The position numbers were made by a program, and so were the translations under genes. Below the pieces are notes generated by a model. The model ran no database searches and was not told where the DNA came from. It saw only the letters and a program-made list of their open reading frames with translations. A stretch of 64,000 bases of DNA, from assembly GCF_035961655.1 (NCBI RefSeq), contig NZ_CP108393.1, positions 1,674,001-1,738,000 of the forward strand, in the 5' to 3' direction. Within the stretch, counting starts at the first letter, position 1. Every line of letters starts with the position of its first letter. This document shows, piece after piece, positions 25,410-33,264 of this stretch. The stretch is from Streptomyces sp. NBC_01317 (GTDB lineage: Bacteria; Actinomycetota; Actinomycetes; Streptomycetales; Streptomycetaceae).

Positions 25410-28288
25410 ATACCGCCACCGACCACCCCGTGGAACCCACCGGTCCCGGCGGCGGAGCCGATACCGGAGAGCCCGGGGCCGGCCCCACAGGCGGCGGGCG
25501 CACCGAGACGGGCCTCCGCTTCGCGCTGCTGATGACGGTCGTGACGGCGGCCGGCATCACCATGCTCAACAACGCGCTGGCGCCCACTCCCGACGACACC
25601 CCGGGGGACTCCCTCGGCTGCATGCTCGCCTCCGGGATCGACCCCGACGGGAAGAACCTCACCAACATCCTGGTCGGCGCGGCCCGCCCCGAAGCGCTGG
25701 AGGAGTGCCTGTCCGGCGTACCGGAGGTGGAGTACTGGAAGGGCATGGTCGCGACGCTGTTCCTGCTCGCCGTCGCCGCGCTCGTGTTCTGGTGGCTGCC
25801 GCGCCGGCGCGAGCGGTGGCACCGGACGCTGCCGATCGCGACCGTCGACCGGGACGGCGGGCTGGCCGCCGAACTGGCCGAGCTGCGCGAGACCGCCGGG
25901 ATCGACCCGCGTGTACGGTTCCGTGTCGATCCGGCGCGGACCACCGCGGGCGCCGTCGTCTACGGACGCGCCGGGTTGTACACCGTATGCCTGCACAACG
26001 GTCTGCTCGTCAGGCGCGGCACGGACCCCGAGGGCTTCCGGGCCGTCGTCCTCCACGAACTCGCCCACCTGCGCAACAGGGACGTGGACTTCGCGTGGTC
26101 CAGCACGGCGCTGTGGCGCGTCTTCGTCCTCCTCGCGCTGCTTCCCTTCCTCTTCTCCACCGGCCGGATCCTCGTCACCGGCCTGTCGGGCAGGAGCAGT
26201 TCGCCGTTCTGGCCCGGCGCCGCGTCGATGCTCACGTACTCCTTGCTGAACGGGCTCCTACTGGTCGCGCTGGTCCACCTGACCCGTGCCGACCTCCTGC
26301 GCCGACGCGAACTGCACGCCGACGCCCAGGCGGTCGCGTGGGGCGCCCTGCCCGCGGGATGGGACCAGCCGGAGGGGCCACGCCGTACGTCCCTCCTGAG
26401 AGCCCGACTCAGGCGCGCCGGCCAACTGCTGCGGACGCATCCGGGGTGGGCCGAGCGCAGGGCCGCGCTCGCCGACCCGGGCCGGCTGTCCACCGTGGGC
26501 GCGCCCCAGATGTTCCTCACCGGTGTCGCCGGATCCCTGCTGGTCAACGCACTCGGAGTGATCCCCCGGCCGGCCGGGCTCGGCGGCAACGCCTTGCTGA
26601 CGGCCGCGCTCGTCGCGCCGGTGCTCTGGCTCGTCCTGAGGCGTTCGGTCCTGCGCTCGACGCGTACGGAGTCGGGCCTGCGGGCGGGCCTGTGGCTCGG
26701 ATGCGGGCTGCTGGTGGGCGAGTTGACGAACGGCAACACCAGCGGCAACGAGTGGCTGACCGCGGAACCCGAGTACGTGCTCGCGCTCCCCCTCGTCGGA
26801 GCCGTCCCCGCCGTGTGGTCGGCGCAGAGCAGCCGGCTGGAGGCCGTCCTGCGCGGGCGGTGGCCCCGCGGGCTCGCCGCACTGCTGAACGGCCTGGTGA
26901 CGCTGGTCCTGCTGTGGGGAGGACTCGGGTGGTGGCGGGCCTCGGGCAGGCTCCAGGCGATGGGCCTGACGGGCGAGTTCGACGGGTTCCGTACGTTCGT
27001 GACGCGGACGAACCCGGGCCCGTGGCAGGACTACGCCTGGGAACTGTCGGCCTCCACCGCCTCGCTCCCCACCCTCATCGAACTGAACAAGAGCGTGCCG
27101 CTCGCTGTCGCGGCGGTCCTGATGGTGCTCTTCCCGCTGTGCCTGTACGCGCGCCACCCCGGGACGGGGCTGCGTGTCCGACCCACTCTGGCGGCCGGGG
27201 CCGCGGGCGGCCTGCTGTGCTGGGCCGCCTTCGCCGTCCTCTCGTACGCGCTGCACCTCGGCCGCCCCGGCACCCTGCGGGAGCGCACGGGAGCGTTCCA
27301 GTACGTGCAGCTGTGGTGGTTGCTCCTGACGGTCACGGCCGCGTGTGCGATGACCGCCGCCTGGGTCGCGGGCTTCTCCGGGCGACACTGGCTTTTGCGG
27401 GCCCTGTTGGCCTCCCAGGTGGTCCAACTCCTCGGATACGCGGGGATCTTCCTCGCGGTCTCGGCGGACGGCTGCCTGGGCCCGATGGATGTGTACGGCT
27501 CCAACTGCCACTGGCTGCCCGCCAACGGCCGCATCATCTTGAAGCTGGCCCTTGCCCAGTCGGTCACGTCGATCACCCTCTTCTCGGCGTGCGGAGCGCT
27601 GGCGGGCGCGGGGGTGGCGTGGGTCGTACGGCGGCGGCACGGGAAGCCGCCCACCACGCCGGCCACCCCACCGGCCGTTGCCCGGTCGTGGCCCGCGCTG
27701 ATGACCGGCGGCCTGGCCCTCGCCATGAGCCTGACCCTCCTGGCCGCCGTCGCCGTCGTACACGCGGAAGGCCCGGCTTCGTCGTCGGCATCGTCCGACG
27801 GGGCCCGGAAGTTCCGGGAACTGCTGGACACCCCGCCGACGGCCCGGGCGGCGAAGGTACGGGAGTGGCAGGCGCTCGCCTGGCTCACCAAGGGGGGCCT
27901 GACCCGGTTCGGGCGAATATCCGTCGCCTTCCTCGCGCTCGCGGACGCCCTGCGAAAGGCCGGCGACCAGAAGCCGAACGCCAACGGGAAGATCCGGCTG
28001 GACTCGGAGGAGTTCAGCCGTCTCTGCGCCGACCTGGCCAAGGAGGCCGGGGCCGCGCAGACGTACTTCCGCGTCCCCGACGCGGACCTCCAGAAGAAGT
28101 GGTCGAACGCACTTCACCGCCTCGACCGGTCCGGCCGGGAGTGTGTCTCCGCACTGGCGGACGACACGCCCACGAGCGACAAGAACGGCGACGACACCTT
28201 CCTGCTGTCGATCGACGACATGCCCGCCGCGGTGAAGGAACTGACGCTGGTCCTGGAGGAATTGCGTGCCAGGGCCGCGCCTTCGTGA
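25406..28288 (+). CDS. Large membrane M48-family metallopeptidase
   Basis: 960-aa multi-pass protein. First helix near residues 37-55, second near 115-132 (MVATLFLLAVAALVFWWL). The M48 zinc motif HELAHLRNRD is at about residue 216 and the third ligand Glu in RRRELHAD at about 301. About eight further helices follow (WLVLRR, LVTLVLLWGGLGWW, AAVLMVLFPLCLYA and others) and a final 160-residue extracytoplasmic-looking region (REWQALAWLTKGG, SGRECVSALADD). HtpX and Ste24 relatives are 300-450 aa, so this is more than double the family length. Inserted between treY and treZ; substrate unknown. Confidence 0.8.
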   Translation: MNTATDHPVEPTGPGGGADTGEPGAGPTGGGRTETGLRFALLMTVVTAAGITMLNNALAPTPDDTPGDSLGCMLASGIDPDGKNLTNILVGAARPEALEECLSGVPEVEYWKGMVATLFLLAVAALVFWWLPRRRERWHRTLPIATVDRDGGLAAELAELRETAGIDPRVRFRVDPARTTAGAVVYGRAGLYTVCLHNGLLVRRGTDPEGFRAVVLHELAHLRNRDVDFAWSSTALWRVFVLLALLPFLFSTGRILVTGLSGRSSSPFWPGAASMLTYSLLNGLLLVALVHLTRADLLRRRELHADAQAVAWGALPAGWDQPEGPRRTSLLRARLRRAGQLLRTHPGWAERRAALADPGRLSTVGAPQMFLTGVAGSLLVNALGVIPRPAGLGGNALLTAALVAPVLWLVLRRSVLRSTRTESGLRAGLWLGCGLLVGELTNGNTSGNEWLTAEPEYVLALPLVGAVPAVWSAQSSRLEAVLRGRWPRGLAALLNGLVTLVLLWGGLGWWRASGRLQAMGLTGEFDGFRTFVTRTNPGPWQDYAWELSASTASLPTLIELNKSVPLAVAAVLMVLFPLCLYARHPGTGLRVRPTLAAGAAGGLLCWAAFAVLSYALHLGRPGTLRERTGAFQYVQLWWLLLTVTAACAMTAAWVAGFSGRHWLLRALLASQVVQLLGYAGIFLAVSADGCLGPMDVYGSNCHWLPANGRIILKLALAQSVTSITLFSACGALAGAGVAWVVRRRHGKPPTTPATPPAVARSWPALMTGGLALAMSLTLLAAVAVVHAEGPASSSASSDGARKFRELLDTPPTARAAKVREWQALAWLTKGGLTRFGRISVAFLALADALRKAGDQKPNANGKIRLDSEEFSRLCADLAKEAGAAQTYFRVPDADLQKKWSNALHRLDRSGRECVSALADDTPTSDKNGDDTFLLSIDDMPAAVKELTLVLEELRARAAPS

Positions 28289-28419
28289 CACAGCGGCGCG
28301 GGGGGCGGGGGCGCGGGCAGGGGGCGGGCACGGAGGGGCACGGACACCGCACGGCGGCGCGGGTACGGGCTCCAGGGCGGACGAGCACCCGCTCGTCTCC
28401 CCGTACCGGCAGACGACCC

Positions 28420-28983
28420 TCAGCCGCGAGGCTGCTCGCCCGACGACAGGCGGAAGTCCATCCGGCCGAAGCTCACCATGTCGCCGTCGCGGACCACTGC
28501 CGTTTCCGTGACGCGGCGGCCGTTGACCGTCGTGCCGTTCGTCGAGCCGAGGTCGCGGAGGATCCACACCCCGCCCTGCATGCTCAGCTCGGCGTGGACG
28601 CGCGAGACCGTCTCGTGGCTGAGCCGCAGTCCGTTCATCGGATCGCGGCCGATCCGCAGCGGATACGGCCCCGGCTGGGGCAGCAGCAGCTTCGGCAGGC
28701 GTTCGACCTGCCACGCCCTGCGCAGCCGGATCGAGAACGCCGAGACCCGGCTGACCGTCCCGAAGAGCTTTCGCGACCACGGGCTCTCGGTCTCCAAGTC
28801 GGCTGTGAGCGCCTTCAGTTCGTCGGCGCCCCGGGCCGCGAGGACCAGATCCGTCCGGCGCAGGAACGTGTCGTGCGACAGCCGGCCCAGCGCCGCGCCT
28901 TCCCTGAGCACCGCGAGTACGCGGTCGCGCTCGGCGTCGGACAGCCGCGCGGGATACGTCTGGAACTCGAAGGAGGACGTCAC
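28420..28983 (-). CDS. DUF1707 and FHA domain protein
   Basis: 187-aa protein. Residues 10-70 form the short DUF1707 region common at the N-terminus of actinomycete signalling proteins (RLSDAERDRVLAVLREGAALGRLSHDTFLRRTDL pattern). Residues 105-180 are an FHA phosphothreonine-binding domain with LRIGRDPMNGLRLSHETVSRVHAEL and LRDLGSTNGTTVNG, all key residues intact. Likely an adaptor read by Ser/Thr kinases. GTG 28983. Divergent from treZ across 229 bp that contain two GTAGTGGT direct repeats (about 29140-29160), a possible operator. Confidence 0.88.
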   Translation of the reverse strand: MTSSFEFQTYPARLSDAERDRVLAVLREGAALGRLSHDTFLRRTDLVLAARGADELKALTADLETESPWSRKLFGTVSRVSAFSIRLRRAWQVERLPKLLLPQPGPYPLRIGRDPMNGLRLSHETVSRVHAELSMQGGVWILRDLGSTNGTTVNGRRVTETAVVRDGDMVSFGRMDFRLSSGEQPRG

Positions 28984-29212
28984 CCCGTGATTGTCGGGCC
29001 GACGCCCCCGGGGTGTCCAGACGGTACCGGCGACACACCGCATCCGGCCCAGCGCTGACCTGCACCGGAGGGAACCCGCGCCCGATTCGCCGCGATCACC
29101 CGCCCTCCGGCCGTCTGTCTTGTCACCATGGGGGGACAGTAGTGGTAACGGTAGTGGTGACAGGCGGGTACAAGCAGGTACTGGCCGGTACGGCGACAAG
29201 GGGGAGCAGCCC

Positions 29213-30964
29213 GTGCAGTTCGAGGTGTGGGCACCGCAGGCGCAGGACCGGGTCGTCCTCCGGGTCGCGGACGACGACGTCCCGATGGAGCGCGACCCCG
29301 AGCGCGAGGACTGGTGGATCGCCCAGGCACCCGCCGCCGACGGGAGCCGTTACGGCTTCGCGCTCGACGGCGGCCCCGTCCTGCCCGACCCCCGCTCGCG
29401 CCGCCAGCCCGACGGGCCCGACGGACTGAGCGCGGTCGTGGACCAGACCGCGTACGAGTGGCGGACGGAGTGGCCCGGCGTGGCGCTGCCGGGGGCCGTC
29501 CTGTACGAGATGCACGTGGGGACGTTCACCGGCGAGGGCACCTTCGACGCGGCGGCGGACCAGCTCGCCCCGCTCGCCGAACTGGGCGTGTCCCACATCG
29601 AGTTGATGCCGGTGTGTCCGTTCCCGGGGGTCCATGGGTGGGGGTACGAAGGGGTGTCGCTGTGGGCGGTGCACGAGCCGTACGGCGGCCCCGAGGGGCT
29701 CAAGCGTTTTGTGGACGCCGCGCACGGTCTCGGCCTGGGGGTCGTCCTGGACGTGGTGCACAACCACCTCGGCCCGGCGGGCAACTACCTGCCCCAGTTC
29801 GGCCCGTACTTCACGGACACCCATCACACCCCGTGGGGCGCGGCGGTCAACCTCGACGCTCCCGGTTCCGACGAGGTCCGCGCGTACCTGCTGGAGAGTG
29901 CCCTGGCCTGGCTGCGGGACTTCCGGCTGGACGGGCTGCGCCTCGACGCGGTGCACGCGCTGGCCGACCACCGCGCGCTGACGTTCCTGGAGGAGCTGTC
30001 CACCGCCGTCGACGGGCTCTCCGGGGGCCTCGGCCGCCCGCTCTTCCTGATCGCGGAGTCCGACCTGGCGGACCCCCGCACCACCACCCCCCGTACCCAG
30101 GGCGGACTGGGCCTGCACGCGCAGTGGAACGACGACTTCCACCACGCGCTGCACACCGCCCTCACCGGTGAGGGCCAGGGCTATTACGCCGATTTCGCCC
30201 GCGCGCCGCTCGCCGCGATCGCGAAGACGCTGACGCGGGTCTTCTTCCACGACGGTACGTATTCGAGCTTCCGGGGCCGTACGCACGGCCGCCCCGTCGA
30301 CGTGACGCGAACCCCGGCCCACCGCTTCCTCGGGTACGCGCAGACCCACGACCAGATCGGCAACCGCGCGCTCGGCGACCGGCTCTCCGCCACGCTCTCC
30401 CCCGGACTGCTGGCGTGCGCCGCCGCGTTGGTGCTGACGGGCCCGCACACCCCCATGCTCTTCATGGGCGAGGAGTGGGGGGCGAGCACCCCTTGGCAGT
30501 TCTTCACGGACCACCCGGACCCGGTCCTGGCCGAGGCCGTACGCAACGGCAGACGGCGGGAGTTCGGGGCGCACGGCTGGGCGGAGGAGGACATCCCCGA
30601 CCCGCAGGACCCCGCCACCTGGGCCCGTTCCTGCCTGGACCGCTCGGAGCGGGACAAGGAGCCGCACGCGCGGCTGCTGGCCTGGCACCGCGACCTGATC
30701 GCCCTGCGACGCGGCCAGCCGGACCTCGCGGACCCGAACCTGGCGTCGGTGAAGGTCGCGTACGACGAGGAGGCCCGCTGGCTCGCGTACCGCCGGGGCG
30801 ATCTGCGCGTCGCGGTCAACCTCTCCCCCGAGCCGGTCGAGATCCCCCTGGGCGGCGCGGGCCCGGCCCGGGTCCTGGCGGCCTGGACCCCGGTCGACCC
30901 GCCGGGCGCGGACGGCGTACTGCGACTGCCTCCGGAGTCGTGCGTGGTCCTGTCGGGCGGCTGA
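29213..30964 (+). CDS. treZ: Malto-oligosyltrehalose trehalohydrolase TreZ
   Basis: 583-aa GH13 enzyme that hydrolyses maltooligosyl-trehalose to free trehalose, the second step after TreY. N-terminal CBM48-like domain starts VQFEVWAPQAQDRVVL; barrel motifs are DVVHNHLGPAGNY, GLRLDAVHALADH (nucleophile Asp), LIAESDLADPR (Glu) and YAQTHDQIGNRALG (HD). The MGEEWG segment is typical for TreZ. GTG 29213 follows GGGGGAG at 29200-29206. Full length. Lies 6.8 kb from treY, separated by an IS, P450, M48 and FHA genes. Confidence 0.94.
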   Translation: MQFEVWAPQAQDRVVLRVADDDVPMERDPEREDWWIAQAPAADGSRYGFALDGGPVLPDPRSRRQPDGPDGLSAVVDQTAYEWRTEWPGVALPGAVLYEMHVGTFTGEGTFDAAADQLAPLAELGVSHIELMPVCPFPGVHGWGYEGVSLWAVHEPYGGPEGLKRFVDAAHGLGLGVVLDVVHNHLGPAGNYLPQFGPYFTDTHHTPWGAAVNLDAPGSDEVRAYLLESALAWLRDFRLDGLRLDAVHALADHRALTFLEELSTAVDGLSGGLGRPLFLIAESDLADPRTTTPRTQGGLGLHAQWNDDFHHALHTALTGEGQGYYADFARAPLAAIAKTLTRVFFHDGTYSSFRGRTHGRPVDVTRTPAHRFLGYAQTHDQIGNRALGDRLSATLSPGLLACAAALVLTGPHTPMLFMGEEWGASTPWQFFTDHPDPVLAEAVRNGRRREFGAHGWAEEDIPDPQDPATWARSCLDRSERDKEPHARLLAWHRDLIALRRGQPDLADPNLASVKVAYDEEARWLAYRRGDLRVAVNLSPEPVEIPLGGAGPARVLAAWTPVDPPGADGVLRLPPESCVVLSGG

Positions 30965-30982
30965 ACCCACTCCCGGGCGGGG

Positions 30983-31573
30983 CTACAACCTCGCCTGGAG
31001 TCCCGCGAGCAGGAGCCGGAGGAGGTCGGGATCTGTCGTCGGCCCCGGCACGACGAGCGGCCGTTCCGACCACTGCCGCTGCCGCTGCCGCTTCGGCAGT
31101 GGCGGCGGTGGTGGCACCGGACCGACCGCCAGCTCGGCCCACACCACCTTGCCACCCGTGACGCGGTACACACCCCAGCGCTTCGCGCACCGGTGCACGA
31201 GCAGGAGGCCCCGCCCGCTCTCGTCCTCGGGGGCGGTGTCGTGCCGGAGCGCGGGCTCCTCCTCCGACACGTCCCACACCTCGATGACCACGCTGTCCGG
31301 CAGACCGATCAGCCGTACGGTGACAAGGCCGAGCCCCTTCAGCCCATCCCATGTCGGTTGCCCACCCAACACGCCTGTGGCGGCGACTGCGTTGGTCACC
31401 AACTCCGAGGTGACGAGAAACGCGTCGTCCTCAAGACAGCCCGCCTGCCACTTGGCGAGAGAAAGCCGCAGAAAGCGACGAGCCGTGGCAGCGGCCGAAT
31501 TCACGGCGACCAGGGACAGTTGATCGACGAAGCACACACTCTGCGGCCGGTACGGCGGCGCCTCGCTCACCAT
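30983..31573 (-). CDS. ATP-binding (HATPase_c) anti-sigma/AbaA-like regulatory protein
   Basis: 196-aa protein with a Bergerat ATP-binding fold of the RsbW type. The N box is VTSELVTNAV, the G1 region is IEVWDVSEEEP and the G2 box is GRGLLLVHRCAKRWG. The C-terminal 50 residues are Pro/Arg/Gln-rich. These proteins bind sigma factors or partner regulators rather than phosphorylating sensor targets. ATG 31573 overlaps the stop of the recombinase-like gene (ATGGTGA); a GTG at 31579 is possible. Part of an abaA/whiJ-like locus with the XRE and DUF397 genes. Converges on treZ. Confidence 0.83.
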   Translation of the reverse strand: MVSEAPPYRPQSVCFVDQLSLVAVNSAAATARRFLRLSLAKWQAGCLEDDAFLVTSELVTNAVAATGVLGGQPTWDGLKGLGLVTVRLIGLPDSVVIEVWDVSEEEPALRHDTAPEDESGRGLLLVHRCAKRWGVYRVTGGKVVWAELAVGPVPPPPPLPKRQRQRQWSERPLVVPGPTTDPDLLRLLLAGLQARL

Positions 31574-31887
31574 GAGCACTCGTCCAGGCTGATGACGTCC
31601 GCGCCGGTCACGCAGAAGAGGTGCGTCAGCATGACGTCCTGTAACGACTTGTTGAGGGCCAATTCCCGGTAGGACGGGACGATCACGTGTTTCGCCTCCG
31701 CGTGCTTGACTGCCTGGACGAGTTCCGCGAAGGCGGATTGCGCCCCGGGGACGTACTCGTGGAACACCGTGGCCAGCTGAAAGCCGTTCGTCTCGGCGTA
31801 GGCGTCCAGGTCGTCCTGAGTCCGCTTCGCCTCCTCGTCGGTCATGTCGTCAGGCACCCGCATGTAGCCAAAGATCAGCGGATTCAT
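31567..31887 (-). CDS. Resolvase N-terminal-like protein lacking catalytic serine, with TTA codon
   Basis: 106-aa protein resembling the serine-recombinase catalytic fold (IFGYMRVPDD, ELVQAVKHAEAKHVIVPSYREL). In true resolvases the motif is YxRVS with nucleophilic Ser; here the serine position is Pro (RVPD) and no DNA-binding tail exists, so recombination is not expected. It may have become a regulator. In-frame TTA at 31644-31642 (Leu of NKSLQDV) suggests bldA control. Coupled to the ATP-binding gene by overlap. Confidence 0.68.
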   Translation of the reverse strand: MNPLIFGYMRVPDDMTDEEAKRTQDDLDAYAETNGFQLATVFHEYVPGAQSAFAELVQAVKHAEAKHVIVPSYRELALNKSLQDVMLTHLFCVTGADVISLDECSW

Positions 31888-32111
31888 GGCGTTTCGCTCT
31901 CCCTCGCCGTGCCGGCGATCACGTGGCGTGTTCGCGGCGGTTCCCCGGGGTGACCGAGTGAAGCATTACAGGACCCATTAATGCAAGACTTCATTTCCGT
32001 AACTCTAAAGTGCAGCATCCGAATTCTCTTTCGACATTGCGGAACAGAACTCCAGAGGCTTACATTTCGGATGCGAGAGTCATTCGAAGAGAAGGAAAGG
32101 TGGGGGTGCGT
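31888..32111. other. AT-richer divergent intergenic region of the whiJ-like locus
   Basis: 224 bp between the leftward recombinase-like gene and the rightward XRE gene. From about 31960 to 32100 the composition drops well below the local GC level (for example CATTAATGCAAGACTTCATT and GTAACTCTAAAG), unlike the rest of the window. It should contain both promoters and binding sites for the XRE regulator. No ORF is evident. Confidence 0.55.
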
Positions 32112-32996
32112 ATGCCAGCGGCAAACTCAGGTTCGACCGTCCCGCGACGGCAGTTGGGGCGGCACTTACGCGATCTGCGCAACGCGGCCCGGCTGACCGT
32201 GCGGGCCGCTGCCAAGCAGTTGGAGTGGTCGGAGCCGAAGATCTGGCGCATCGAGACCGGGCAGACGTCCTTGCGCAGTCTGGACGTCGAGGCCATGTGC
32301 CGGACGTACGGCGCGGACGACCAGCTGACGCAGGGCCTGATGGGTCTGGCCAAGGAGACGAAGAACCGGGGCTGGTGGCATGCGTACGGCGATGTGATCC
32401 CCGACGGTTTCGACCTCTACATCGGCCTGGAAGAGGCGGCGGAATGGCTGTCCTGGTACGAGGCCGAGCTGATTCCCGGACTGTTCCAGACCCCGGACTA
32501 CGCACGGACCGTCGTCAAGCGATCGGCCGCCGACCGCGACGAGGCCGATGTGGAAAGGCACGTTCATGTCCGCATCACGAGGCAGGCACTGCTCACCCGG
32601 GTGACAGCGCCGCCCCAGGTCGATGTGGTGCTCAACGAAGCCATCCTGCATCGCCCCGTCGGCGGCAACAAAGTCATGGCCGAGCAGCTCGAACACCTGG
32701 TTCACTTGAACGAGCTGAACAATGTGTCCATCCGCGTGGTGCCGTACAGCGCCGGCCTGCACGACGGGATCATGACAGGCCCCTTCGTCATGATGCAGTT
32801 CCCGACCTACGGCGACGGCCCGTCCACAGAGCCGCCCACGGTCTACGCGGAGGGCTTCACAGGAGCGCTGTACCTCGACAAACCCAGCGAGATCCACAGT
32901 TACGACAGAGCATTCGAATCCATCTCGGGCTCGGCACTTGACGAAGCAGGTAGCACGAGTCTCCTCAAGCAAGCAGCGAGGGAGCTGAGCACGTGA
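32112..32996 (+). CDS. XRE-family regulator with DUF5753 (WhiJ-like), TTA codon near start
   Basis: 294-aa DNA-binding protein. Residues 13-65 form an XRE helix-turn-helix (LRDLRNAARLTVRAAAKQL then SEPKIWRIETG); the rest is the DUF5753/Scr1-associated domain with WLSWYEAELIPGLFQTPDYAR and VDVVLNEAILHRPVGG. Such genes pair with DUF397 genes and tune development and antibiotic production. ATG 32112 follows GGAAAGGTGGGG. Codon 19 is TTA (32166-32168), the rare bldA-dependent codon. Stop overlaps the DUF397 start (GTGA). Confidence 0.9.
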   Translation: MPAANSGSTVPRRQLGRHLRDLRNAARLTVRAAAKQLEWSEPKIWRIETGQTSLRSLDVEAMCRTYGADDQLTQGLMGLAKETKNRGWWHAYGDVIPDGFDLYIGLEEAAEWLSWYEAELIPGLFQTPDYARTVVKRSAADRDEADVERHVHVRITRQALLTRVTAPPQVDVVLNEAILHRPVGGNKVMAEQLEHLVHLNELNNVSIRVVPYSAGLHDGIMTGPFVMMQFPTYGDGPSTEPPTVYAEGFTGALYLDKPSEIHSYDRAFESISGSALDEAGSTSLLKQAARELST

Positions 32997-33205
32997 ACAG
33001 TGCCGACCTGATAGGTGCGGTCTGGCGCAAGAGCAGCCGCAGCAACGCCGACCGCAACTGCGTCGAGGTCGCGTTCCTCAATGACGGGCGAGTCGCCCTG
33101 CGCGACACCAAGGACCAGGGCAACGGCCAGGCTTTCACGGTCACTTCCGGGGAGTGGGCCACGTTCACGGACAGCCTGGCGGACGCCGAATTCACCCGGC
33201 TGTAG
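32993..33205 (+). CDS. DUF397 (BldB-related family) protein
   Basis: 70-aa protein with the family core WRKSSRSNADRNCVEVA, then VALRDTKDQGNG and a C-terminal FTVTSGEWATF. DUF397 proteins are partners of the adjacent XRE/DUF5753 regulator, possibly acting as antagonist or antitoxin-like subunit. GTG 32993 overlaps the XRE stop by four bases, so the two are cotranslated in near-equal amounts. A hairpin terminator follows. Confidence 0.93.
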   Translation: MNSADLIGAVWRKSSRSNADRNCVEVAFLNDGRVALRDTKDQGNGQAFTVTSGEWATFTDSLADAEFTRL

Positions 33206-33232
33206 CCCGACCGCCACGCGGCGCCGTAGGGT

Positions 33233-33257
33233 GCCCGGCCGGAACCACCGGCCGGGC
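33233..33257. terminator. Bidirectional terminator hairpin
   Basis: GCCCGGCCGG (33233-33242) and CCGGCCGGGC (33248-33257) form a perfect 10-bp stem with a five-base loop between the convergent DUF397 and M24 peptidase genes. It can serve both strands. Confidence 0.75.
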
Positions 33258-33264
33258 CCCTTGC

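Noticed and set aside
26258..29065. A 935-codon minus-strand reading frame opposite the M48 peptidase
   Set aside because: It is antisense to a gene with clear motifs and has Arg/Gly/Pro-rich composition typical of a GC shadow frame.
31567..31887. Active serine recombinase or phage remnant
   Set aside because: The catalytic serine and the DNA-binding domain are missing, and no att-like repeats or phage genes are near.
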